Source of the DNA: an uncultured Mycoplasmatota bacterium | GTDB lineage: Bacteria > Bacillota_I > Bacilli_A > RF39 > UBA660 | Length of the DNA: 10,043 bases | Assembly: GCA_900554615.1 (NCBI GenBank) | Contig: USIB01000046.1 | Coordinates: 1-10,043 of the forward strand | Direction: 5' to 3' | Program-made: the position numbers and the translations under genes | Shown here: piece after piece, positions 1 through 6,337 of the stretch | Layout of the letters: each line of letters begins with the position of its first letter | Position numbering within the stretch: position 1 is the stretch's first letter | Notes under the pieces: model-generated | The model's database searches: none | What the model was told of the DNA's origin: nothing | What the model saw: the letters and a program-made list of their open reading frames with translations, nothing else

Positions 1-849
1 GAAGGACTTGGTAATAAGTTTTTATCACATATTAGAGAAGTTGATGCTGTTGTGGAAGTAGTTAGATGTTTTGATGATGAGAACATTATTCATGTTGATG
101 GTAGTGTTGACCCAATTAGAGATATTGAAGTTATTAATGTAGAACTTGTTTTATCTGATTTAGAGATTGTTACTTCTAGAATTAATAAGATTGGTAAGAA
201 AGCAATGACTACGAAGAATAAAGATGATGTTAAAGAAATAGAATTATTAGAAAGAATTAAAGAAGCATTAGAGAGTAATATTCCAGTTAGAAAGTTAGGT
301 TTAGATGAGGAAGAGAAGAAATTAATTAGTTCTTTTAACTTGATTACTTTAAAACCTATTATTTATGCTTTAAATGTAGAAGATAGTGATATTAATACTG
401 GTAATGATTATACTAAGTTAGTAGAAGATTATGCTAAAAAAGAGGGTAGTGAGACTGCAATTATATGTGCTAAGTTAGAGAGTGAGTTATCTGAACTTGA
501 TGAAGAAGAGAAGAAGTTATTTTTAGATGATTTAGGTATTAAAGAGAGTGGAGTGGAGAGACTAATTAATAAGACTTATGATTTACTTGGTCTTGCAACA
601 TTCTTTACTGTTGGTAAGGATGAGGTTAGAGCTTGGACTTTTAAGAAAGGCTCTAAGGCTCCTGAATGTGCTGGTATTATTCATTCTGATTTTGAGAAGG
701 GTTTTATTAAGGCAGAGGTTATGTCTTATAGTGATTTAGTTAATGCTGGGTCTGAACTTAAGGTTAGGGAACTTGGTAAGGCTAGAATTGAAGGTAAAGA
801 ATATATAATGCAAGATGGGGATATTTGTCATTTTAGATTTAATGTGTAG
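1..849 (+). CDS. ychF: YchF, redox-regulated ribosome-associated ATPase (3' part, 5' end outside window)
   Basis: The frame is open from base 1, so the gene begins upstream; the GTG at 52 is internal. The 282 visible residues correspond to roughly the last three quarters of a protein usually about 365 aa long. The N-terminal P-loop and DxxG motifs lie outside the window. Visible hallmarks are the opening EGLGNKFLSHIREVDA, then VRCFDDENIIHVDG and DPIRDIEVIN. The helical coiled insert follows, then LNVED (codons from 370), which replaces the NKxD motif of true GTPases. The C-terminal TGS domain carries AWTFKKGSKAPECAGIIH and DFEKGFIKAEV. YchF is an Obg-family P-loop protein that prefers ATP over GTP because of that altered motif; it binds ribosomes and is linked to oxidative stress responses. 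pepF starts 15 bases after the stop, suggesting co-transcription. Identification is near certain. Confidence 0.96.
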   Translation, partial: EGLGNKFLSHIREVDAVVEVVRCFDDENIIHVDGSVDPIRDIEVINVELVLSDLEIVTSRINKIGKKAMTTKNKDDVKEIELLERIKEALESNIPVRKLGLDEEEKKLISSFNLITLKPIIYALNVEDSDINTGNDYTKLVEDYAKKEGSETAIICAKLESELSELDEEEKKLFLDDLGIKESGVERLINKTYDLLGLATFFTVGKDEVRAWTFKKGSKAPECAGIIHSDFEKGFIKAEVMSYSDLVNAGSELKVRELGKARIEGKEYIMQDGDICHFRFNV

Positions 850-864
850 TAGGAAAGGATAATT

Positions 865-2652
865 ATGAAGAATAGATGCGATATTGATAAGAAGTATACT
901 TGGGATTTGGATGTTATTTATAGTGATATGAGTTCTTTTGATAAGGATTATGATAAGGCTAAGAGGCTTATTAAAAGACTTGGTAGTTTTGAGAAGAAGA
1001 TGATAACTAATAGTGGTAATTTTTATAAGACTATTAAGTTATATTTTGATATTGATAGAATTGTTACTAAGTTATCTATTTATACTAGTTTATCTTTTGA
1101 TTTAGATACTTCTGATAATGATAAGCAAGAACTTAGTGAGAAGGTATCTAATCTAAGAAGTGATTTTAGTAAGTGTAGTTATTTTATTGTTCCTAGTATA
1201 TTGAAACTTGATTATAAGACTTTAAAATTATTTTATAAGGAAGAGAAACTACTTAAGGAATATAAATGTTATATTGATGAGGTATATAGATATAAGAAGC
1301 ATACATTAGGAGACAATGAAGAGAAAATTATGTCTAGTATGTGTAAGATTATTGGTACTTGTTATGATACTTATGAGTTATTTAAGGATTGTGATATGTC
1401 TTTTGGTAATGTTATGGATAGTGATGGTAAGGAGATAGAACTTACTAATAGTAATTATTCTTTATTTATTGAAAGTAAGGATAGAAAGGTTAGAAAGAGT
1501 GCTTTTAATACTTTATATAGTGAATATAAGAAGTATACTAATACTTATGCTAGTTTAATTGCTACGAATATGAAAGAACTATCTACTTTGGCTAAGATAT
1601 ATAAATATGATACCGCTATCGAGATGAGTTTATTTGGTGATGATGTTAGTATTGATGTTTATAATAATCTTATTGATAGTGTTCATGAAAAGATTGGTTA
1701 TATTTATGAATATTATAATTTAAAGAAAGATATTTTAGGTCTTGATGAACTTCATTTATATGATATTTATGTTCCAATAGTGGGTGAATATGATAAAAAA
1801 TATGATTATGAAGTGGCTAAGGATATTATTATTAAAGTTCTTGAGGTATTTGGAGATGAATATATTAGTAAGGTTAAAGAGGGATTAGATAGTAGATGGA
1901 TTGATGTTTATCCTACTAAGAATAAGAGAACGGGTGGATACTCTGGTGGTATGTATGATACGTATCCTTATATTTTACTTAACTATCAAGATAAGTATAA
2001 TGATATGTCTACTTTAATTCATGAGATGGGTCATTCTATGCATAGTTATTATTCTAGAAATTATAATACTTATCAGAATAGTGAGTATAGAATATTTGTA
2101 GCAGAGGTTGCTTCTACTGTTAATGAATTATTACTTAGTCATTATATGTTAGAACATAGTAATAGTAAAGAAGAGAAATTATTTATTCTTAATAATTTAA
2201 TGGAATTATATAGGGCTACAATATATAGACAGACGATGTTTGCTGAGTTTGAGAAAGAAATATCTAATGTTATTGATAATGATGGGGCTTTGACTGCGGA
2301 TAAGTTATCTAATATGTATTATGACCTTAATAAGTTTTACTTTGGTGATAATGTGGTAGTTGATGATTATATTAGATATGAATGGGAGAGAATACCACAC
2401 TTCTACTACGACTTTTATGTTTATAAGTATGCTACTGGTTTAAGTGCCGCTACTGTGATTGTTAATAATATTTTATCTGGTAAGGATGAAGCAGTAGATG
2501 GTTATATTGAATTCTTGAAATGTGGTTCTAGAAAGAGTCCTATAGAATCTTTAAAACTAGCTGGTGTCGATTTGACTAAGAAAGAAGTTGTTACTTCGGC
2601 TTTAGATGAATTTAAGAATATATTAGATATGTATAAAAAAGAGACAAATTAG
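865..2652 (+). CDS. pepF: Oligoendopeptidase F (M3 family zinc metallopeptidase)
   Basis: A full-length 595-aa protein; PepF proteins are usually about 600 aa. It is a cytosolic zinc endopeptidase that cleaves short oligopeptides. The zinc site is HEMGH at residues 386-390, with Glu387 as the catalytic base. The third ligand is Glu414 in AEVASTVNE. The substrate-binding motif RIPHFYYDFYVYKYATG (His512, Tyr514/515) is typical of PepF. The N-terminal helical region includes the start YTWDLDVIYSD, matching the family's usual W-L-dL-y opening. The ATG at 865 follows an AGGAAAGGAT ribosome binding site. There is no signal peptide. It lies 15 bases after ychF with no promoter between. The stop codon sits in the loop of the terminator hairpin at 2638-2662, so the left arm encodes the last codons. 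No key residue is missing. Confidence 0.96.
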   Translation: MKNRCDIDKKYTWDLDVIYSDMSSFDKDYDKAKRLIKRLGSFEKKMITNSGNFYKTIKLYFDIDRIVTKLSIYTSLSFDLDTSDNDKQELSEKVSNLRSDFSKCSYFIVPSILKLDYKTLKLFYKEEKLLKEYKCYIDEVYRYKKHTLGDNEEKIMSSMCKIIGTCYDTYELFKDCDMSFGNVMDSDGKEIELTNSNYSLFIESKDRKVRKSAFNTLYSEYKKYTNTYASLIATNMKELSTLAKIYKYDTAIEMSLFGDDVSIDVYNNLIDSVHEKIGYIYEYYNLKKDILGLDELHLYDIYVPIVGEYDKKYDYEVAKDIIIKVLEVFGDEYISKVKEGLDSRWIDVYPTKNKRTGGYSGGMYDTYPYILLNYQDKYNDMSTLIHEMGHSMHSYYSRNYNTYQNSEYRIFVAEVASTVNELLLSHYMLEHSNSKEEKLFILNNLMELYRATIYRQTMFAEFEKEISNVIDNDGALTADKLSNMYYDLNKFYFGDNVVVDDYIRYEWERIPHFYYDFYVYKYATGLSAATVIVNNILSGKDEAVDGYIEFLKCGSRKSPIESLKLAGVDLTKKEVVTSALDEFKNILDMYKKETN

Positions 2653-2662
2653 TTGTCTCTTT
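2635..2662. terminator. Bidirectional terminator hairpin over the pepF stop
   Basis: A perfect 10-bp inverted repeat: AAAGAGACAA (2638-2647) and TTGTCTCTTT (2653-2662), with a 5-base loop (2648-2652) containing the pepF TAG. On the plus strand the following tail (TTTCATCTTTA) is only moderately T-rich. On the minus strand the stem runs straight into six Ts (complement of 2635-2640), a better intrinsic terminator. That direction would end the minus-strand RNA starting near 2733. Confidence 0.75.
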
Positions 2663-2733
2663 CATCTTTATAATATGCATATATAAAAGAAAATGAATGC
2701 AACCGTACCGTTACTTCGGCACGACTGCATTTA
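2635..2733 (-). ncRNA. Candidate small non-coding RNA, about 99 nt
   Basis: On the minus strand a TTGACA promoter (2740-2768) is followed at the expected start distance by a hairpin at 2696-2731. It has two 15-base arms and a 6-base loop, AAGTAA when read on minus. As minus-strand RNA all 15 positions pair, three as G-U; as plus-strand RNA those three become A-C mismatches. This asymmetry argues that the minus strand is the transcribed, structured one. A U-rich linker follows, then the hairpin at 2638-2662 with six terminal Us. The 3' end would be antisense to the last codons of pepF. The hairpin is far richer in GC than its surroundings. I do not recognise it as SRP RNA, 6S, tmRNA or a known riboswitch. 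It could instead be only a promoter-proximal attenuator or a mobile palindrome. Confidence 0.45.
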
Positions 2734-2739
2734 CTATAT

Positions 2740-2768
2740 AAAATATATACTATTTTTGTTTATGTCAA
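2740..2768 (-). promoter_or_regulatory. Sigma-A-like promoter for the candidate small RNA
   Basis: On the minus strand a consensus -35 TTGACA lies at 2768-2763. With 17-base spacing the -10 is TATTTT (2745-2740); with 15-base spacing a better hexamer, TATATT (2747-2742), is available, so the exact -10 is uncertain. The start point would fall near 2733, one or two bases before the hairpin. The 14 bases covering this -35 and its upstream flank are identical to those of the promoter at 3305-3333. Confidence 0.5.
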
Positions 2769-2866
2769 TAATTTTGATGAAATTTGTATTTCGTAAAATG
2801 TACTTATTTGAAGACTTAGAGGCAACAAAAGATATTGCTAGACCTTAGGCTCGGACTGATATTAAA

Positions 2867-3277
2867 TTATTTAACACTTTTTAAATAAGTAACTAGATTA
2901 CTAGCATTTACATAATAAGTGTCTGTATTATTTACTCTTAATACTACTGAATTATTATCTAATATCAGGATTTCTTTTTCTTGTATTATTCCATTTCTGT
3001 CATATTTTATTGTTATTTTTTCATAACAAGTGTTAGTATCTCCTGTCCAAGGACCATTATTTGATAATGATTTCCATTCTTTATCTATGGTATTCATTAT
3101 TTTATTATCTAATTTTGTTTCGTTATTATTACAATCTATTTTGTATATTTCATATGACTCTGATGTTAATATTTCTTTTGTCCAAGTATTTGTAGTTCCT
3201 TTTAATAATATGACTGATATTATGATTATAAAGATTAGGATTGTTACTCCAATTATTGTGTATTCTTTTTTGGCCAT
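2867..3277 (-). CDS. Small membrane-anchored protein of unknown function
   Basis: I do not recognise this 136-aa protein. The start ATG (3277) follows an excellent AAGGAGGA ribosome binding site with about 6 bases of spacing. The N terminus is short and basic (MAKKEY), followed by one hydrophobic segment at about residues 8-25. There is no lipobox cysteine or clear signal-peptidase site, so it is probably a membrane anchor with the remaining roughly 110 residues outside the cell. That part is Asn- and Thr-rich and has two cysteines (49 and 84) that could pair, a central WKSLSNNGPWTGD segment, and likely beta strands near the C terminus (ITIKYD, KEILILD, VVLRVN). It is monocistronic with its own promoter, divergent from prfB. 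No clear terminator follows its stop. The C-terminal residues are LKSVK. Confidence 0.85.
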   Translation of the reverse strand: MAKKEYTIIGVTILIFIIIISVILLKGTTNTWTKEILTSESYEIYKIDCNNNETKLDNKIMNTIDKEWKSLSNNGPWTGDTNTCYEKITIKYDRNGIIQEKEILILDNNSVVLRVNNTDTYYVNASNLVTYLKSVK

Positions 3278-3304
3278 TTTTATCCTCCTTTGTATTCTAT
3301 TTTT

Positions 3305-3333
3305 ATATTATCATTTTGTTTTAAAAGTGTCAA
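3305..3333 (-). promoter_or_regulatory. Extended -10 sigma-A promoter for the 2867-3277 gene
   Basis: On the minus strand TTGACA (3333-3328), a 17-base spacer and TAATAT (3310-3305), with TG one base upstream of the -10 (TGATAATAT) as in extended -10 promoters. The predicted start near 3298 gives a leader of about 20 bases containing the ribosome binding site. Confidence 0.8.
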
Positions 3334-3374
3334 TAATTTTGTTAATATCTCTTTCTTTTTTTTGGTAAATAATG

Positions 3375-3380
3375 TATACT
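3375..3380 (+). promoter_or_regulatory. Possible -10 element for the prfB operon
   Basis: TATACT lies 17 bases before the prfB ATG, with a TG directly upstream but without the usual one-base gap. The -35 region at the right distance is only T-rich (TTTCTT, 3352-3357). If used, the leader would be about 10 bases and would hold little more than the AGGTGAT Shine-Dalgarno (3387-3393). This is the only reasonable promoter candidate in the 119-base divergent gap. Confidence 0.35.
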
Positions 3381-3396
3381 TGTAGTAGGTGATTAT

Positions 3397-4486
3397 ATGG
3401 AAATATTTGATTTAAAAAGGGAATATAAATTACTTGATGATAAAATAAAAGAACTTAGGAGGTCTCTTTGACTTAGATAACAAGATTAAAAGGGAAAAAG
3501 AAATTAATGAACTTATGTTACAGCCTAGTTTTTGGGATGATAGGGAGACTGCTGATAAGATGGTTAGTGAACTTAAGTATATTAAGAATATTATTTCTAG
3601 TGTTAATTCTTTAACTGATAGTGTTAATGATGCTTTATCTATGTTAGATGATGGAGATAATGATATTACTAAGTTACTTGAAGAGGAACTTGATGACCTT
3701 AGGTCTTTAGTTTATAAATTAGAGATTCAGACTTATTTAAATGGTAAGTATGATAAGAATACTGCTATTATGGAAATACATGCTGGAGCAGGTGGTACTG
3801 AATCTTGTGACTGGGTTCAAATGCTATATAGGATGTATAGTAGATATGCTGAAAAGAATGGTTATAGCGTTACTTTACTTGACAGGCAAGATGGTGAAGA
3901 AGCAGGTATTAAGTCTATTATGTTTCAAGTTGATGGTACTTTTGCTTATGGTTATTTAAAAGGAGAAAAAGGAGTACATAGACTTGTTAGAATTAGTCCT
4001 TTTGATGCTAATAAGAGAAGACATACTTCATTTGCTGCAGTTGATGTAATACCTGAAGTTGATAGTGATATTGATGTTAATGTTAATAGTAATGATATTA
4101 GGGTTGATATTTATAGAAGTAGTGGGCCTGGAGGACAAGGTGTTAATACTACGGATAGTGCTGTTAGGATTACTCATATTCCTACTGGTATTGTTGTTAC
4201 TTGTCAAAATGAGAGAAGTCAGATTAGAAATAAGGAAAAGGCTATGGAAGTACTTAAGAGTAAACTTTATACTATTCTTTTGGAAGAAAAAAAGAGTGAA
4301 GTTAATGATATAAGAGGAGTGCAAGTTAGTAATGGTTTTGGTAGTGCTAAAAGAAGTTATGTTCTTGTTCCTTATAGATTAGTTAAAGATAATAATAGTG
4401 GGTATGAGACTAGTGATGTTGATGGCATTTTAGATGGAGATATTACGGAGATGTTAGATTATAATTTGAGGAATAAAAAGGAGTAA
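3397..4486 (+). CDS. prfB: Peptide chain release factor 2, with programmed +1 frameshift
   Basis: RF2 recognises UGA and UAA stops on the ribosome and triggers peptide release. The gene is in two frames. Bases 3397-3468 encode 24 residues ending RRSL and reach an in-frame TGA at 3469-3471. Reading resumes one base on, from GAC at 3470, for 338 residues. The 362-aa product matches the usual RF2 length (365 in E. coli). The stop-recognition tripeptide SPF is at residues 200-202 and the catalytic GGQ at 245-247 in SGPGGQGVNTTDSAVRITH, both about five residues before the E. coli positions. The HAGAGGTESCDW motif is also present. Translation starts at ATG 3397 after AGGTGAT (3387-3393). The next gene starts 2 bases after the stop, and its ribosome binding site lies inside the prfB tail. 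Regulation is autogenous: low RF2 favours the frameshift and more RF2. Confidence 0.97.
3457..3472 (+). promoter_or_regulatory. prfB programmed +1 frameshift site
   Basis: All classical parts are present in order: a Shine-Dalgarno-like AGGAGG (3457-3462), a three-base spacer, the slippery CTT (3466-3468), the stop TGA (3469-3471), and C as the next base, which weakens termination. The E. coli site has AGGGGG in place of AGGAGG; here the internal Shine-Dalgarno is a perfect match to the anti-SD. The tRNA on CTT slips to TTT and translation continues at GAC. Confidence 0.97.
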
Positions 4487-4488
4487 TT

Positions 4489-5391
4489 ATGGGAATGTTT
4501 GATTATTTTAGAAGAAAGAAAATTGATAATATTATTGATAATATTAAAAGGAAAAACTTAGGTAAGAGATATTTAATGCTTATTCTAGGTTGTTTGATAG
4601 TGGCTTTCTCTTTTAATTTGTTTTTTTTGAGGTATGATATTGTTTGTTTTGGTGTTAGTGGTATTTCAATTGTTCTTAATGAGTTTGGAGTTAATCCTTC
4701 CTTGTTTATTTTGATTGCTAATATTGTTCTTATGATAATTGCTTACTTTGTGCTAGGTTATGAGAATATGAAGAATCAATTAGTTGGTGCTTTATCTTAT
4801 CCGATATTTGTTTCTCTTACTAGTATGGTTACTAAATATATTGATTTGGGTAATACGGAGATGGTTGTTATTGCTATACTTGGTGGTGTTTTTGCTGGTA
4901 TCGGGTATGGTCTTATCTATAAAAGTGATTTTTCTACTGGTGGTACTGATGTTATTATTGGTATTATTTGTAAATATTTTAAATTATCGATGGGTAATGC
5001 TAGTCTTATTGTTAATGGTATTATTGTTATTATTGGTAAGATTGTCTTCTCATGGGATATTGTTTTATATGCTATTTTGGTATCTTATTTGATTTCTGTA
5101 TTTACGGATAAGGTTCTTCTTGGAATTTCTAAATGTAAGGCATTTTATATTGTTACGGATAAGAAGAAATGTGATATTGTTAAGAAGTATTTACTTAGTA
5201 TTGATGGAGTAGGAACTACGATTATTGATGCTGAAGGTGGTTATTCTAATAATGATGAGGCTCTTCTTTTAGCAGTTGTTCCATCAAGAAGTTATTTTGT
5301 TGTCAAAGATGGTCTTAGAGAAATTGATAGGGATATGTTCTTTTTAGTGTGTGATTCTTATGAAGTTAGTGAAAAGGGTGATTTTTCATGA
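4489..5391 (+). CDS. YitT-family membrane protein (first of two tandem copies; YvjA-like position)
   Basis: A 300-aa integral membrane protein. The N-terminal part (about residues 27-210) has five or six hydrophobic segments typical of the YitT membrane domain. It includes the family's STGGTD motif at residues 149-154. The C-terminal part (about 214-292) matches the soluble DUF2179 domain: KAFYIVTDKKKCDIVKKYL, then EGGYS (249-253), ending DRDMFFLVCDSYEV. The molecular function of the family is not established. The ATG at 4489 is 2 bases after the prfB stop and uses the AAGGAG at 4478-4483 inside prfB, so the two are translationally linked. From memory, B. subtilis has a YitT-family gene (yvjA) in this same place between prfB and ftsE. 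The TGA stop overlaps the next start (ATGA). Length is normal and nothing is missing. Confidence 0.92.
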   Translation: MGMFDYFRRKKIDNIIDNIKRKNLGKRYLMLILGCLIVAFSFNLFFLRYDIVCFGVSGISIVLNEFGVNPSLFILIANIVLMIIAYFVLGYENMKNQLVGALSYPIFVSLTSMVTKYIDLGNTEMVVIAILGGVFAGIGYGLIYKSDFSTGGTDVIIGIICKYFKLSMGNASLIVNGIIVIIGKIVFSWDIVLYAILVSYLISVFTDKVLLGISKCKAFYIVTDKKKCDIVKKYLLSIDGVGTTIIDAEGGYSNNDEALLLAVVPSRSYFVVKDGLREIDRDMFFLVCDSYEVSEKGDFS

Positions 5392-6251
5392 GAATAGAGG
5401 ATATTAAGAAGAGAATTAATAATAAAAATACTTATAAAAATTTTTGTACTTTTATATTTGGCTGTTTAATTGCGGGTATATCTGTTAGTGTATTTTATAA
5501 TCCTAATGATGTTGTTACTACTGGGTGTACTGGTCTTTCTATTTTGATTAATAGATATACTAATATTGATTTATCTTTGATTGTTCTTGTTTTCTCTTCT
5601 ATATTACTTGTTATTAGTTTTTTGGTATTTGGTATAGAGTATGGGGCAAAGAATGTTTTGGGTACTATTTTGTTTCCAATATTTATAAAGGCTGCTAGTA
5701 TAATTAATAATTATGTTTCTTTTGAAGGTACTTCTTTATTCTTACTTATTTTAATTGGTGGTGTTTTATCGGGTATTAGTTTTGGTCTTATTAAAAGGTC
5801 TGGATATAGTCTAGGTGGCTTTTATGTTGTTTATGATATTTTGAATAGTAAATTTAAAATATCAGTGGGTAAGGCTAGCTTGTTTACTAATATTGTTATT
5901 ATTTTTATTAGTTCTTTTGTTTTTGGTTTTGATAAAAGTATTTATTCTGCTATTGGGCTATATATTTCTTCTTATATTGGTGATAAGATTATGCTTGGTA
6001 TTTCTAGTAATAAGGCTTTTTATATTGTTACTAGTAAATATAAAGATGTTAAGGATTATATTATTAATAATTTAGGTCATACTGCTACTATCGTTAATGC
6101 TAAGGGAGGTTATTCTGGTAAGAATAAGAAAATGATTTTATGTGTTGTTTCTACTCCTGAGTATATTAAGATGAAGGAAGTTATTAAAGAAATTGATAAG
6201 GATGTTTTCTTTCTTATTACGGATAGTTATTCTACTACTAACAAGATATAG
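5388..6251 (+). CDS. YitT-family membrane protein (second, divergent tandem copy)
   Basis: A 287-aa paralogue of the preceding protein with the same architecture: N-terminal hydrophobic segments from about residue 18 to 204, then a DUF2179-like domain from about 208 (NKAFYIVTSKYKDVKDYI, KGGYSG at 239-244, DKDVFFLITDSYS at the end). Equivalent positions align almost without gaps, indicating tandem duplication, but much of the membrane domain has diverged. The STGGTD motif of copy one is replaced here by SLGGFY (141-146), so Thr and Asp are lost. The start ATG overlaps the preceding TGA by four bases, typical of translational coupling; GGGTGAT upstream can act as ribosome binding site. The two proteins may form a heteromer, or this copy may have taken a different role; both are inferences. 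Confidence 0.9.
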   Translation: MRIEDIKKRINNKNTYKNFCTFIFGCLIAGISVSVFYNPNDVVTTGCTGLSILINRYTNIDLSLIVLVFSSILLVISFLVFGIEYGAKNVLGTILFPIFIKAASIINNYVSFEGTSLFLLILIGGVLSGISFGLIKRSGYSLGGFYVVYDILNSKFKISVGKASLFTNIVIIFISSFVFGFDKSIYSAIGLYISSYIGDKIMLGISSNKAFYIVTSKYKDVKDYIINNLGHTATIVNAKGGYSGKNKKMILCVVSTPEYIKMKEVIKEIDKDVFFLITDSYSTTNKI

Positions 6252-6282
6252 TATGGGAAATTATGTAAAGTTTTATTTTAGT

Positions 6283-6300
6283 ATTTTAATTCTTTAAAAT
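6283..6300 (+). repeat. AT-only inverted repeat before the ftsE promoter
   Basis: ATTTTAA (6283-6289), loop TTCT, TTAAAAT (6294-6300): a perfect 7-bp palindrome of A and T only. It covers the -35 region of the ftsE promoter. It is too weak to be a good terminator for the YitT genes; an operator role is possible but unsupported, and base composition alone could produce it. Confidence 0.3.
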
Positions 6301-6303
6301 TAA

Positions 6304-6312
6304 TGTTATAAT
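6304..6312 (+). promoter_or_regulatory. Extended -10 promoter for ftsEX
   Basis: TGTTATAAT: a perfect TATAAT (6307-6312) with the TGn extension. The -35 at 17-base spacing (TTTTAA, 6284-6289) is poor, which is acceptable for extended -10 promoters. It lies 25 bases before the ftsE ATG, so ftsEX can be expressed separately from the prfB operon. Read-through from upstream is also possible because no strong terminator separates them. Confidence 0.65.
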
Positions 6313-6324
6313 TATTTATGATGT

Positions 6325-6330
6325 GGAGGT
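6325..6330 (+). promoter_or_regulatory. Ribosome binding site that fixes the ftsE start
   Basis: GGAGGT with 7 bases to ATG 6338. An in-frame GTG at 6323 would place this site inside the coding region and has no ribosome binding site of its own, so 6338 is the start. Confidence 0.85.
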
Positions 6331-6337
6331 ATGTTTT

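Noticed and set aside
2696..2731. Transposon-like palindrome or SRP/6S/T-box RNA
   Set aside because: No flanking target duplication, second copy or transposase is present; the SRP domain IV loop and T-box GGTGGNACC motifs are absent. Kept as an unclassified small RNA candidate.
3030..3368. Plus-strand open frame of 112 codons
   Set aside because: It is antisense to the 2867-3277 gene, has no ribosome binding site, and its hydrophobic composition is the mirror of that gene's codons; the minus-strand gene has a clear promoter and ribosome binding site.
3469..3471. In-frame TGA near the start of prfB as a nonsense mutation or pseudogene
   Set aside because: The surrounding AGGAGG, CTT, TGA, C arrangement is the standard programmed frameshift and the rest of the protein is intact.
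3741..3959. Shifted plus-strand frames inside prfB (also 4059-4313), the first YitT gene (4784-5092), the second (5893-6075) and ftsE (6357-6551)
   Set aside because: All are Leu/Val-rich by-products of the T-rich codon bias, lack ribosome binding sites and lie inside conserved genes.
4028..4324. Minus-strand open frame inside prfB
   Set aside because: It is composed of Asn/Ile/Ser runs, has no ribosome binding site, and is fully overlapped by the conserved SPF-GGQ region of RF2.
6323..6337. GTG start for ftsE five codons upstream
   Set aside because: The GTG overlaps the GGAGGT ribosome binding site itself; the ATG at 6338 is correctly spaced.
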